Source: Limnospira fusiformis SAG 85.79 (GTDB lineage Bacteria > Cyanobacteriota > Cyanobacteriia > Cyanobacteriales > Microcoleaceae). Taken from it: 64,000 nucleotides of DNA. A program made the translations under genes and the position numbers. Below, in pieces: positions 1-8,821 of the stretch (within the stretch, counting starts at the first letter, position 1; each line of letters opens with the position of its first letter). The stretch is from assembly GCF_012516315.1 (NCBI RefSeq), contig NZ_CP051185.1, positions 4,159,363-4,223,362 of the forward strand. The letters are read 5' to 3'. The notes beneath the pieces are model-generated. The model saw only the letters and a program-made list of their open reading frames with translations, made no database searches and was not told the DNA's origin.

Positions 1-87
1 CCCTTCAGCTTCTCCCCCAGTTAAAGGCGCATTATCTGCGCCCACTAGGGGGGATGCACCTGGGGTTTTTGATTCAGAATCCTGCAT
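1..87 (-). CDS. N-terminus of a gene downstream of cpcD (possibly cpcE), cut by the window edge
   Basis: An open frame begins with ATG at 87 on the minus strand and runs off the left edge, giving 29 residues beginning MQDSESKTPG. It lies about 25 bases downstream of cpcD in the same direction, so it is probably the next gene of the phycocyanin operon. In many cyanobacteria that position holds cpcE, one subunit of the phycocyanobilin lyase acting on the alpha subunit. The visible stretch is a low-complexity leader with no diagnostic motif, so the identity rests on position alone. Confidence 0.45.
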   Translation of the reverse strand, partial: MQDSESKTPGASPLVGADNAPLTGGEAEG

Positions 88-112
88 GAAAATCAGAATT
101 GAATGGTCTAAA

Positions 113-376
113 TTATTCGCCCTCAGCTTCAGACACCGTATTATCGGTAGTCATCGGCTCAATGCTAACAATTTTACCACCCATGCGGTTAATCCGCCGC
201 ATTTCCTGATTCATCCTATTGTAAGGAACAATTACAAATTGACTCCCACTCGAGCGAATCTGATATTCTGTCTTGTCGGTTTCGTCATTCTGACGCATTC
301 CCACCACTTCATATTTGAAGAAGCGAGCGCCCGAAGGACTACTGCCCATTTTTCCGGCACTGATGTAACCCAACAT
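113..376 (-). CDS. cpcD: Phycocyanin-associated rod-capping linker CpcD
   Basis: This 87-residue protein is a CpcD-type linker. It holds the conserved core with FKYEVVGMRQ, VIVPYNRMNQEM and a terminal GGKIVSIEP, the size and shape of the small capping linker that ends phycobilisome rods. The same domain occurs at the C-terminus of both larger linkers just upstream (for example GGRVISVTP in the linker at 1397-2212). It is the fifth gene of the leftward cpc operon and starts about 45 bases after the second rod linker. It is expected to sit in the cavity of the core-distal phycocyanin hexamer on the cytoplasmic face of the thylakoid. Confidence 0.93.
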   Translation of the reverse strand: MLGYISAGKMGSSPSGARFFKYEVVGMRQNDETDKTEYQIRSSGSQFVIVPYNRMNQEMRRINRMGGKIVSIEPMTTDNTVSEAEGE

Positions 377-421
377 TGTCCCTATTAATCTCCCAAAACA
401 ATCAAGTTTTCTCTTGCCATT

Positions 422-1288
422 CTAAATAGGCGTAATGCTGGCAATTGTGCCACCTTGGCGCTGAATTTCCCTCAGTTGTGCCGAAAGCTGATCATAAGGA
501 ACAATAAAAGCCTTACTGCAACGACGTACTCTGGGATAACGGCGCTCACGGATTCCAGAAACCTCTACACGGTAAGTCCGTCCCGCTTGCAGAACTCCAC
601 CTTGGCTGAATCCAGTGCTAGGAGCCACACTCTGTCCAGATGGACGATAGGACCAACCATCCGAATCCCCAGAAGGAGCCACTACCACAGAAGCGCGGTT
701 AGCACCTAGTTCCTGCGCCAGACGAGACATAGTGCCTTCACCTTGAGCGCTATCACTATTAGCATAACCCCGATACAGGCGGAACATCCGGGTAAAACCA
801 ACCGTTTTCTGTCCCCGCTGAGTCTCGAAACCACGGTAGTAGGGAACAATATTTTCGCCGAAGCTCTCCAGATATTCTGGAGAATCAATATAAGAATCGA
901 TATCGGCATCGTACCCTTCGTTTTGATATAAGTCTAAGTGGAAAACCACCTCTGACTCATCATAGGGAGCCCGACCCAACAGGTGTTTGTAATTTAGTTC
1001 AATTACACGGGTCTGGAAATTCGGGTAAAAGAATTTCTTTTTATAAAGCTCTGACTTCGCCACACACCGCACCAACTCCCGTACTGTGATGCTACCATCG
1101 CACAACAGTGACTCCGCACTCGTGAGGCGCTCAGAACTCATCAGATAATCATTACCCAGTAATTGACGGTATACCGCACGAATTACCTCTTGGGCATTGT
1201 CACGACTCCAATTGGGGCGCAACTCTACCAGAGAACTCTCCTGGAAAGCTGTTGTCCCTAACCGAGACGCTTGGGTTGTAATGGCCAC
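422..1288 (-). CDS. cpcI: Phycobilisome rod linker, second copy (CpcC/CpcI type)
   Basis: A 288-residue phycocyanin-associated rod linker. Residues about 20-175 form the PBS linker domain (motifs [36 protein letters not shown] and [12 protein letters not shown]). After a Ser/Gly-rich hinge, residues about 230-288 form a CpcD-like domain ending [10 protein letters not shown]. The adjacent linker at 1397-2212 has the same architecture, so the two arose by duplication. Two tandem linkers after cpcA are described for Arthrospira as cpcH and cpcI and elsewhere as cpcC1 and cpcC2; the symbol here follows gene order. The protein joins successive phycocyanin hexamers in the rod. Confidence 0.9.
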   Translation of the reverse strand: MAITTQASRLGTTAFQESSLVELRPNWSRDNAQEVIRAVYRQLLGNDYLMSSERLTSAESLLCDGSITVRELVRCVAKSELYKKKFFYPNFQTRVIELNYKHLLGRAPYDESEVVFHLDLYQNEGYDADIDSYIDSPEYLESFGENIVPYYRGFETQRGQKTVGFTRMFRLYRGYANSDSAQGEGTMSRLAQELGANRASVVVAPSGDSDGWSYRPSGQSVAPSTGFSQGGVLQAGRTYRVEVSGIRERRYPRVRRCSKAFIVPYDQLSAQLREIQRQGGTIASITPI

Positions 1289-1396
1289 TAAAATCCTCCT
1301 ATGATCACAACCGAATTACTTGCGGATTTAGTCCTAGACAATCTAACTTGATTATGCTATTGTTATTAACTGGTTAACAGTTAACAACTTGCTGTT

Positions 1397-2212
1397 CTAA
1401 GCAGGGGTCACGCTGATGACCCGTCCGCCCATGCGGTTGATCCGCTGCAACTGTCCTGAAAGTTGCTCGTAGGCTACTGTATACTCTGCTGTAGCTTTAC
1501 GCATTCTCGGTGTCAACTGTGTGGGCTTTTGTACTACTACCACACGATACAATTGACCGCGCGAGCCACCATTAGCCCCCACCAGAGCTTGTCCGCTCCC
1601 GGCTGGAGAAATCGGCGAAGATGTATTGCGAGCTACTTCCCAAGTTAAACGTCCTTGGGTTTGATTTTGAGCGCGATCGCTATTCGCGTATCCCCGGTAA
1701 AGTTGGAACATCCGGTTAAATCCCACAGTCCACTGACCCCGTTGGGTAGCAAAACCACGGTAGTAAGGAACTACATTTTCCCCGAAACTTTCCAAATACT
1801 CAGGAGAATCGAGGTAAGAATTAATCTCAGCCTCGTAGCCTTCCTCGTTATACAGGTCAACGTGAAACGCGATTTCTGACTCATCATAAGGAGCCCGACC
1901 CAGCAAATGCTTATAGTTCAGCTCAATAAACCGAACTTGGCTATTCCCATAAAAAAACTTTTTCCGGTACAGTTCCGAAACAGCTAACGCTCGCACGAAA
2001 TCCCGCACCGTAATTTCACCCTGGCGCAACAAAGACTCAGCACTTGTTAAGCGCTCCCGTTGCATCAGGTGTTCATTACCCATCACCTGACGATATGCAG
2101 CCCAAATCACAGCTTGGACATCACCCTCGGTGAAGTTAGGGCGCAGTTCCACTCGCTCAGACTCTTCAAAAGCTCTGATTCCTAGGCGACTTGCTTCTGC
2201 TAAACCAACCAT
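1397..2212 (-). CDS. cpcH: Phycobilisome rod linker, first copy (CpcC/CpcH type)
   Basis: A 271-residue rod linker with the PBS linker domain at about residues 18-175 ([45 protein letters not shown]) and a CpcD-like domain at the C-terminus ([27 protein letters not shown]). A purine-rich GGGAGAAG lies about 8 bases before the ATG and supports this start. It follows cpcA after a 180-base spacer that contains a strong hairpin, so its expression probably falls below that of cpcBA by partial termination or processing. It links phycocyanin hexamers in the rod. The paralogue lies 108 bases further downstream. Confidence 0.9.
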   Translation of the reverse strand: MVGLAEASRLGIRAFEESERVELRPNFTEGDVQAVIWAAYRQVMGNEHLMQRERLTSAESLLRQGEITVRDFVRALAVSELYRKKFFYGNSQVRFIELNYKHLLGRAPYDESEIAFHVDLYNEEGYEAEINSYLDSPEYLESFGENVVPYYRGFATQRGQWTVGFNRMFQLYRGYANSDRAQNQTQGRLTWEVARNTSSPISPAGSGQALVGANGGSRGQLYRVVVVQKPTQLTPRMRKATAEYTVAYEQLSGQLQRINRMGGRVISVTPA

Positions 2213-2309
2213 TATTAATCTTCTCCCGATTTTTTGACGTTATAGAGAAAAAACTCTTTTTAATCGGTTAGGTAATCTCGGATACCGATTTTACCAAGCT
2301 GATCCCGCT

Positions 2310-2382
2310 TTAATAAAATATGCCCGGACTGCTAAATAACTGATAACCCAATTGCTAACAGCTATTTACCGTTCCGGGCAAC
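2310..2382 (-). terminator. Large hairpin between cpcA and the first rod linker, likely attenuator or processing site
   Basis: The arms GCCCGGA (2322-2328) and TCCGGGC (2373-2379) pair perfectly, and further paired segments inside (AAATA/TATTT, CTG/CAG) extend the stem. In the direction of transcription the stem is followed by the T-rich ATATTTTATT. Strong stem-loops in this position are established in cyanobacterial cpc operons, where they lower linker transcripts relative to phycocyanin subunit transcripts. That role is inferred here. Confidence 0.65.
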
Positions 2383-2394
2383 GCAAAAAAAGAC

Positions 2395-2883
2395 CTAGCT
2401 TAGGGCGTTGATCGCGTAGTCGAGGTAGGAGTTAGCTTCAACAGCAGCGTCACCAGACAAACCGTGGTTAGCTTTGATGTATTTCAGGGCTTCAATGTAC
2501 CAGCTTGGAGAAAGCTCGAAAGTCCGGTTGATTTCATCAATACCGGCAATCAGGTACTCATCCATGGGGCCAGTTCCACCAGCAATCAGGCAATAAGTTA
2601 CCATCCGCAGGTAGTAGCCTATGTCACGAGCACATTTGTCCTTACCGCGTTGGTCTGCCGCGTAGTTAGGTCCCTGCATTTGGGTGGTGTAGGGGAACTT
2701 GTTGTACACTGCTTGGGCAGCACCACTGATCAGACTATCAGCTTTAGAGGTCAAAGCTTTAGCAGCTTCCAGACCAGCTTTGGCTTGACGAAAACGGCCA
2801 AAAGCCACTTGGATTTCGGTGCTGCTTAGGAAACGACCTTGGGAATCAGCGATAGAAACTGCTTCGGTTAGGGGGGTTTTCAT
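2395..2883 (-). CDS. cpcA: C-phycocyanin alpha subunit
   Basis: A 162-residue biliprotein, the exact family length. Cys84 in the context GKDKCARD is the single phycocyanobilin attachment site of the alpha chain. The globin-like helices are intact, including the N-terminal [10 protein letters not shown] and the C-terminal [10 protein letters not shown]. With CpcB it forms the phycocyanin monomer that assembles into trimers and hexamers of the phycobilisome rod and passes absorbed light energy towards allophycocyanin. It is the second gene of the operon, 111 bases after cpcB. Confidence 0.98.
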   Translation of the reverse strand: MKTPLTEAVSIADSQGRFLSSTEIQVAFGRFRQAKAGLEAAKALTSKADSLISGAAQAVYNKFPYTTQMQGPNYAADQRGKDKCARDIGYYLRMVTYCLIAGGTGPMDEYLIAGIDEINRTFELSPSWYIEALKYIKANHGLSGDAAVEANSYLDYAINALS

Positions 2884-2994
2884 TCTCGAGTTATCTCCCG
2901 ATTGGTTTACAAAAAATTAGGTAACAAACAGAAGTCCAGTCACTTAGACTTCAGCTAAACTGTTTCAATTGTTATATGCTATGGATCTGCTTGA

Positions 2995-3513
2995 TTAGGA
3001 AACTGCAGCACATGCACGATCAAAGTAACTAGCGATTTCTGAAGCCAAAGCGCTACAATCGCCAGGAGTGATACCTGCGGGATCGTTAACGATCGCCAGA
3101 GCAGCTTCTTTCATTTTGCCAACACCGACAGCAACGGAGGAACCGGGAGTTCCCAAAGCCAGGTAAGTTTCACGCAAACCGTTCAAGCAACGATCTTCGA
3201 GAACACTTGCGTCGCCAGCGAACACAGCGTAGGTAACATAACGCAGGATGATTTCCATGTCACGCAAGCAAGCAGCCATACGACGGCTGGTGTAGGCGTT
3301 TCCACCGGGAGCAATCAGTTGGGGCTGCTCTGCAAACAAAGAACGAGCAGCATTAGAAACGATGGTGGAAGCGTTGCTAGTAATGCGGTTAACGGCATCC
3401 AAACGTTTGTTGCTTTCAGCAACCATTTGGCTCAGAGCATCGATTTGAGCTGTACTCAGCATTTCGCCGCGAGTATCAGCCTGAGAAACCACCTTGGTGA
3501 AGGCATCAAACAT
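2995..3513 (-). CDS. cpcB: C-phycocyanin beta subunit
   Basis: A 172-residue biliprotein of standard length. Both phycocyanobilin-binding cysteines are present: Cys82 (MAACLRD) and Cys153 (PGDCSAL). Asn72 (PGGNAY), the residue methylated in beta phycocyanins, is also present. The ATG is preceded by GGAGATAAGTCC, a good Shine-Dalgarno arrangement. It is the first gene of the cpc operon, and about 390 bases without a gene upstream probably hold the strong light-responsive promoter and leader. The product pairs with CpcA in phycobilisome rods. Confidence 0.98.
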   Translation of the reverse strand: MFDAFTKVVSQADTRGEMLSTAQIDALSQMVAESNKRLDAVNRITSNASTIVSNAARSLFAEQPQLIAPGGNAYTSRRMAACLRDMEIILRYVTYAVFAGDASVLEDRCLNGLRETYLALGTPGSSVAVGVGKMKEAALAIVNDPAGITPGDCSALASEIASYFDRACAAVS

Positions 3514-3904
3514 GGACTTATCTCCTACTTGTTGACTTGCTTAGAGTTAGCTTGGGATTCTACACACCATGAATGATTACTACAATCAATCCACTGGTGC
3601 CATCTCCTCAGACCCCTTCCGGGGTGAACCCTGGACAAAGGCTTTTCACAATTGCCCCGTGGTCCATTTCTCAAGTATCCTAGAACACTTTCTGAAATCT
3701 TAAAAGATTGTACGCGGTTTATGAGAAGAATTTAATATTTTGATACAAATGTTAATGAAACTTCATAAACCAACATTCGCCTTCCTTCTCACCCCTTCAA
3801 ATATCATTTATACACTGCCAGTGCCTTTTAGTTTGTTAAAATTTATTAAAGTCTCTTCAAAATTTACTAAGTATTAATAACTAAGTATATTTTCTGAGAA
3901 GCAA
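3514..3904 (-). promoter_or_regulatory. cpc operon upstream region and leader
   Basis: No gene is visible in these 391 bases before cpcB. A perfect small hairpin with arms ACCCC and GGGGT around TTCC lies at 3612-3625. Further from cpcB the sequence turns very AT-rich (about 3700-3900), as expected for a strong promoter region. cpc operons of other cyanobacteria have long untranslated leaders and more than one start site. I could not place a -10/-35 pair with confidence. Confidence 0.5.
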
Positions 3905-4957
3905 TTAATAGCGAATCCGGGGGTCAATGCAAGCATTCAAAATATCGATCGCCAAACTAGCGATCACGACAATTACGGCCAAAAACACAACCACCCCCTG
4001 GACTGTGGGATAATCTCGCAGACGAATAGCCTCATACAAGCGATTAGCTAATCCCGGCCAAGAAAAAGTCACCTCAGTTAAAATCGCCCCTCCCAACAAA
4101 GCGGCAAAAGTCAGCCCCAAAACGGTAATCACGGGAATCATGGCATTTTTGAGAGCATGAGCCAGCAAAATCCGTAACTCGGAGACCCCCCGCGCCCGCG
4201 CCGCCTCGACATAATCAGCTTGTAGAGTTTGTCTCAAATTCACCCGGACAATGCGCTCGAAAATGCCACTCAGCAAAATCCCCAAAGTCACACAGGGTAG
4301 ACACAGATAATATATAGTCGTCCAGAAAGCGCCCAAATTGCCACTCAACAAACTATCAACGGTATAAAGTCCGGTATAACTAGGAGGAGGAGTCACGGTC
4401 ACCGGAAAACGGGTCCCCAAAGGAAACCAGCCCAACCACACGGCAAAAATCAACTGCAACAGCATCCCCGCCCAAAAAGCGGGAACCGAATAAGTAATAA
4501 TTCCAAATAAGCGTCCCCCAGTGTCCCAAATAGTATTAGGTTTAAAAGCGGCCACAGCCCCGACAGTAATTCCCACGACGAGGGCGACCAACATACTAAA
4601 AACTGCTAATTCGACGGTAGCGGGAAAATGATCACCAATAATCTGCCAGACGGACTGTCCTTGAGTAGTTATAGAAATGCCCAAATCGAAGCGCAGTAGA
4701 GCGCCCATATAACTTATATATTGTTCTAGCAAGGACCCCCCCAAACCTAACTGCGATCGCAAGGCTTCCTTAGCCGCACTAGGCGCTCTAGGGCCAAGAA
4801 TAGCATCTACTGGATCACCGGGTGTCGCCCGCAACAATAGAAACACCACGGAAGTAATCGTCCACAACATCAGCGGGGCCAACAACAGCCGAGTAATCAC
4901 ATAAAATTGCAGCGCTTTAGCACGAGACATCAGATCAAGCCACGAAACAACTCGCAC
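3905..4957 (-). CDS. ABC transporter permease, DppB/OppB family
   Basis: This protein of up to 350 residues is a binding-protein-dependent transport permease of the peptide/nickel (DppB/OppB) type. It has an N-terminal membrane helix followed by the family segment LLLRATPGDPVDAILG, then about five further helices. The EAA loop (EAARARGVSELRILLAHALKNA, residues about 250-272), which contacts the ATPase, is intact, and the C-terminus ends IDPRIRY as is usual. ATG at 4927 (MSRAKALQ) may be the true start. No partner permease, ATPase or binding protein lies beside it, which is common for cyanobacterial homologues. Substrate unknown. Confidence 0.88.
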   Translation of the reverse strand: MRVVSWLDLMSRAKALQFYVITRLLLAPLMLWTITSVVFLLLRATPGDPVDAILGPRAPSAAKEALRSQLGLGGSLLEQYISYMGALLRFDLGISITTQGQSVWQIIGDHFPATVELAVFSMLVALVVGITVGAVAAFKPNTIWDTGGRLFGIITYSVPAFWAGMLLQLIFAVWLGWFPLGTRFPVTVTPPPSYTGLYTVDSLLSGNLGAFWTTIYYLCLPCVTLGILLSGIFERIVRVNLRQTLQADYVEAARARGVSELRILLAHALKNAMIPVITVLGLTFAALLGGAILTEVTFSWPGLANRLYEAIRLRDYPTVQGVVVFLAVIVVIASLAIDILNACIDPRIRY

Positions 4958-5083
4958 CCATCAGCAAACTACCTCAAGAGTGCGATCACAAATGATATCA
5001 ATAGTTCGGTATTTATGTGGGACTATTACCGGGCGGGTTTTTTCTGTTTTTCCTCAAACCACCCGCCACGACCCATCTACCAA

Positions 5084-5425
5084 TTAAGCATCAAGTAACG
5101 ACTCAAAAGTAGTCCGCAAAGACTTTAAATCAGCCACCCGCGCCACTAGCAAATTCTCGTGACCAGCATCCTCCAGTCGGCCTTTCCAATACTGGATACT
5201 CTCAGAATTATTCATCCAAAAATTAATCACGGTATCCACAACGCGATCGCATTGCCATCCCCGCTTGGATGCCACCATTTCCACCGACCCAAGAAACATA
5301 TCCAGGGTACACTGACGATGGCCTAGATATTCAATGCCGCTGGTCTGTTGTTCCTGTTGCTGCTGTTGCTGGTAAAAAAACGAAAGAATTGGAGAAACTC
5401 CCACCAAGTTAAATGTGTATTGCAT
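5084..5425 (-). CDS. Conserved hypothetical protein, Gln-rich N-terminal segment
   Basis: I take ATG at 5425 (MQYTFNLVGV) as the start because GGAGG lies about 5 bases before it; a longer open frame upstream to 5482 has no such site. The protein has 113 residues. After a short hydrophobic stretch comes a run of glutamines (FFYQQQQQQEQQ), then a folded-looking region with Trp and Cys residues. I recognise no catalytic motif. It is transcribed leftwards and is separated from the divergent guanylyltransferase gene by about 230 bases. Confidence 0.65.
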   Translation of the reverse strand: MQYTFNLVGVSPILSFFYQQQQQQEQQTSGIEYLGHRQCTLDMFLGSVEMVASKRGWQCDRVVDTVINFWMNNSESIQYWKGRLEDAGHENLLVARVADLKSLRTTFESLLDA

Positions 5426-5656
5426 ACTTGCCTCCAAATCATCTGTGAAATGGAACTTAGTTATATCAACTAAGCTGCCCATAAAGGGGTAAAATTAAAT
5501 ACAATCTAGCTCTGTACACTCGAATTTTTCGGCTAAATTCATAAAAATCTCATATTTGGCAGCATTCGGTCCGCAAAACCAAAATGAATCTAAAGAAAAG
5601 CTAAATATTAGCCGAAAAAGTTTAATATTGTCTTTAATAAGTCGCCAGGAGGAACT

Positions 5657-8185
5657 ATGAGAGCAGTGCTGATGGCTGGGGGGTCAGGAACACGACTCAG
5701 ACCTCTTACCTGTGATTTACCCAAACCAATGGTGCCCATACTGAATCGCCCCATTGCGGAACATATCATTAACCTACTGAGGCGGCACCATTTCCAGGAA
5801 GTTATCGCTACCCTGCACTATTTACCGGACATCATGCGGGAATACTTCCATAATGGCAGCGACTTTGGCGTTCAAATCACCTATTCGGTGGAAGAGGATC
5901 AACCCCTGGGAACTGCAGGATGTGTGAAAAACATTGCCGAACTTCTAGACAGTACCTTCTTAGTGATCAGCGGCGATAGCATAACTGATTTTGACCTCAG
6001 CGCGGCGGTTAAGTTTCACACTTCCCAACAATCGAAAGCTACGTTGATATTAACCCGGGTTCCCAACCCTCTCGATTTTGGGGTGGTGATTACGGACGAA
6101 AATCAACGCATCAAGCGGTTTTTAGAAAAACCCTCGACTAGCGAAATATTTTCCGATACGGTCAACACGGGAATCTATGTCCTAGAACCGGAAGTGCTGG
6201 AATATTTGCCCCCTAATCAAGAATGCGATTTTTCTAACGACCTTTTTCCCCTGTTATTAGAAAAAGGGGTTCCCATGTATGGCTTTATTGCTGAAGGCTA
6301 CTGGTGCGATGTGGGTCACTTAGAAGCCTATCGTGAATCCCAATATGATGCACTACGGGGGAAAGTTAAGTTAGATTTTCACGTGCGAGAGCGATCGCCA
6401 GGAGTCTGGGTCGGTGAAAACACCTATATCGATGATTATGCCCGCATTGAAGCCCCTGTGATTATTGGTAATAACTGTAGAATTGCAGCTAGAGCGCATA
6501 TAGAAGCGGGAACCATCCTCGGAGATAATGTCACCATAGGGAGTGATGCCAACCTTAAACGCCCGATTGTTTGGAACGGAGCCATTATCGGTGAAGATGT
6601 ACACTTACGCGCCTGTGTGATTGCTAGAGGAGCAAGGGTAGACCGCCGCGCCCATGTCCTAGAGGGGTCAGTGGTCGGCTCGTTATCTACGGTAGGAGAA
6701 GAAAGCCTGATCAGCCCCAATGTCCGGGTTTGGCCTAGCAAAAAAATTGAATCGGGCGCTACCCTCAACATTAACTTAATTTGGGGAAACACGGCTAGGC
6801 GTAACCTTTTCGGTCAACGGGGAGTTCTCGGACTGGCTAACATTGATATTACACCGGAATTTGCGGTTAAATTGGGAGCAGCCTACGGGTCAACCCTTAA
6901 ACAAGTGGCTACGGTGGCGGTATCCCGTGACCAACGCCGCATTTCTCGGATGGTAACGCGATCGCTAATTTCTGGCTTGATGTCCGTGGGAGTCAATGTC
7001 CTTAACCTAGAAGATACAGCTATTCCGGTAGTCCGCACGGTGATTCGTAACCTCACTGTTGTGGGCGGTATTCATGTGCGCCTATCTCCAGATCGCTCGG
7101 ATCAGATTCTGATTGAATTTCTCGACAACAAAGGCATTAACATCACCAAAGCCAAAGAGAAAAAAATCGAAGGTGCTTACTTCAAAGAAGACCTGCGACG
7201 CGCCGGGGTGGCGGAAATTGGTAACATGACTTACCCCAGCGAGGTGATCGACACCTACCGCACGGCTTTTGAAAGACACCTCAATATCGATGGGCTGCGC
7301 CACAGCAATGCTAAAGTCGTCATAGATTATGTCTATGCAGTGTCGGGAGCCCTTTTACCTCGCCTACTTGCTAAGTTTGGTTGCGATGCGGTAGTCCTCA
7401 ATGCTAGTCTAAATCAAATTGCTATTTCCCCAAGCGATCGCGAAAATCTACTGGATCAACTAGGCCGGGTAGTTGAAGCCCTCAGAGCTAACTTCGGGGT
7501 TCAAGTCTATGCAAATGGCGAACAGTTCATTTTGGTAGATGAAAGTGGTAGCCTGATTCGGGGAGAAGAACTAACCGCCCTCATGGTGACTATGGTTCTG
7601 ACTGCTCACCCCAGAAGCACGGTGGTAGTACCCGTTCAAGCCTCCTCCGCCGTGGAACAAATCGCCCGACGACACGATGGCATAGTTATCCGCACTAAAG
7701 CCAACCCCACGGCTTTAATGGAAGCCTGTCAAGCTCATCCTAATGTCGTACTCGGCGGTAGTGGTGATATGGGGTTCATCTTCCCCCAAATGCACCCCGG
7801 TTTTGATGCCATGTTCTCGATTGCCAAAATGATTGAAATTCTGACCACACAGGAGCGATCGCTCGGTCAAATTCGCACCGATCTCCCCCATGTCATACAC
7901 CGTCGCTATACTGTTCGTTGTCCTTGGTCTGTCAAAGGTGCACTCATGCGACATCTAGTAGAAACCCATGCGCCAGAAAACTTAGAATTGATCGATGGAG
8001 TCAAACTCATTAACTACCAAGACGATAATTGGATTTTGATTCTTCCTGATGCTGGAGAACCCCTAATCCATATCTATGCCAACAGCGACGATCGAGATTG
8101 GGCTGATGCTACCCTCAGAGAATACCGAAATATGGTACAAGATTTTGTAAATCAAGTTCAAGGTATGAACCGAGAAGACTATTAG
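5657..8185 (+). CDS. Mannose-1-phosphate guanylyltransferase fused to a degenerate phosphomannomutase-like domain
   Basis: An 842-residue fusion. Residues 1-235 are a nucleotidyltransferase with the signature GGSGTRLRPLT followed by KPMVPILNRP, expected to make GDP-mannose from mannose-1-phosphate and GTP. Residues about 250-370 are left-handed beta-helix repeats (hexapeptides such as IIGNNC and TIGSDA). Residues about 385-842 have the fold pattern of alpha-D-phosphohexomutases. The usual phosphoserine loop (TASHNP) reads HVRLSPDR here and the DGDxDR metal loop reads ANGEQFILV, so mutase activity is doubtful. The start is supported by AGGAGG 6 bases upstream. Cyanobacteria commonly carry this roughly 840-residue fusion, used for cell-envelope polysaccharides. 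Confidence 0.87.
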   Translation: MRAVLMAGGSGTRLRPLTCDLPKPMVPILNRPIAEHIINLLRRHHFQEVIATLHYLPDIMREYFHNGSDFGVQITYSVEEDQPLGTAGCVKNIAELLDSTFLVISGDSITDFDLSAAVKFHTSQQSKATLILTRVPNPLDFGVVITDENQRIKRFLEKPSTSEIFSDTVNTGIYVLEPEVLEYLPPNQECDFSNDLFPLLLEKGVPMYGFIAEGYWCDVGHLEAYRESQYDALRGKVKLDFHVRERSPGVWVGENTYIDDYARIEAPVIIGNNCRIAARAHIEAGTILGDNVTIGSDANLKRPIVWNGAIIGEDVHLRACVIARGARVDRRAHVLEGSVVGSLSTVGEESLISPNVRVWPSKKIESGATLNINLIWGNTARRNLFGQRGVLGLANIDITPEFAVKLGAAYGSTLKQVATVAVSRDQRRISRMVTRSLISGLMSVGVNVLNLEDTAIPVVRTVIRNLTVVGGIHVRLSPDRSDQILIEFLDNKGINITKAKEKKIEGAYFKEDLRRAGVAEIGNMTYPSEVIDTYRTAFERHLNIDGLRHSNAKVVIDYVYAVSGALLPRLLAKFGCDAVVLNASLNQIAISPSDRENLLDQLGRVVEALRANFGVQVYANGEQFILVDESGSLIRGEELTALMVTMVLTAHPRSTVVVPVQASSAVEQIARRHDGIVIRTKANPTALMEACQAHPNVVLGGSGDMGFIFPQMHPGFDAMFSIAKMIEILTTQERSLGQIRTDLPHVIHRRYTVRCPWSVKGALMRHLVETHAPENLELIDGVKLINYQDDNWILILPDAGEPLIHIYANSDDRDWADATLREYRNMVQDFVNQVQGMNREDY

Positions 8186-8239
8186 CCCTGATTCTCGATA
8201 ACTAGCTGTAACCTACTGTTTTCAAGAGATATAATTTGC

Positions 8240-8773
8240 ATGAATAGCTGTATTTTGACCGCCAAAATTATTCAGGAACCACAACTGCGCTACACAGCCG
8301 ATAATCAAATACCCATTGCCGAAATGTTAGTCGAGTTCAGCAGTAACCGACCCAATGACCCCCCATCACACTTAAAAGTAATTGGGTGGGGAAATACAGC
8401 CCAAGAAATTGGACAAAACTATCATGTGGGTGATTGTGTACTCATCGAAGGTCGCTTGGGGATGAACGTGGTGGAAAGACCCGAAGGCTTTAAAGAGAAG
8501 CGAGCCGAATTGGTCGCGACGCGGATTTATACTATCAGTAGTTTGATATCTGGCAACCCAGAAACCCCGATCAACACTCATTCCGCCCCCAGTTCCGCCC
8601 CCAGTTCCGCCCCGAGTAATGTGGTCCCCCTTGGTAGTCGTAACCGCACGAGCCCTAATCCCCCAACCTCTGGATTAGAATATGATGCACCGGAAACTCG
8701 CTCTCCCGTTACTCCTAACCCTGAACCATCTCAATCAGATACTCCGGGTGATGACGATCCGATTCCCTTCTAA
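8240..8773 (+). CDS. ssb: Single-stranded DNA-binding protein
   Basis: A 177-residue SSB. Residues 1-105 form the OB fold (NSCILTAKIIQEPQLRY at the start, HLKVIGWGNTAQEI, then GDCVLIEGRLG). Residues about 110-165 are a disordered linker with SAPS repeats. The C-terminus is the acidic tip DDDPIPF that recruits replication and repair partners. The family assignment is secure. Cyanobacteria often have more than one SSB paralogue, so this need not be the main replicative one. A stem-loop terminator follows directly and overlaps the end of the convergent kinase gene. Confidence 0.92.
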   Translation: MNSCILTAKIIQEPQLRYTADNQIPIAEMLVEFSSNRPNDPPSHLKVIGWGNTAQEIGQNYHVGDCVLIEGRLGMNVVERPEGFKEKRAELVATRIYTISSLISGNPETPINTHSAPSSAPSSAPSNVVPLGSRNRTSPNPPTSGLEYDAPETRSPVTPNPEPSQSDTPGDDDPIPF

Positions 8774-8781
8774 TCTCAAAT

Positions 8782-8821
8782 CCCCTTGAAAGACTCACCG
8801 TTTCAGAGAGGGGAAGTTTTT
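8782..8821 (+). terminator. Rho-independent terminator after ssb
   Basis: The arms CCCCTTGAAA (8782-8791) and TTTCAGAGAGGGG (8801-8813) form a stem with a small internal mismatch, followed by AAGTTTTT. It stands 8 bases past the ssb stop codon and overlaps the 3' end of the convergent histidine kinase gene. Confidence 0.7.

Noticed and set aside
455..1879. Several open frames on the plus strand across the rod linker genes
   Set aside because: They lie opposite well-conserved linker genes and have no family features or ribosome binding sites.
5341..5375. Trinucleotide-like run (GTTGCTGCTGTTGCTG) that could be taken for a separate repeat element
   Set aside because: It encodes the glutamine tract of the protein at 5084-5425 in frame, so it is explained by coding.
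8580..8615. Short tandem repeat in ssb (GCCCCCAGTTCC units)
   Set aside because: It encodes the SAPS repeats of the disordered SSB linker and is a normal kind of length variation there.
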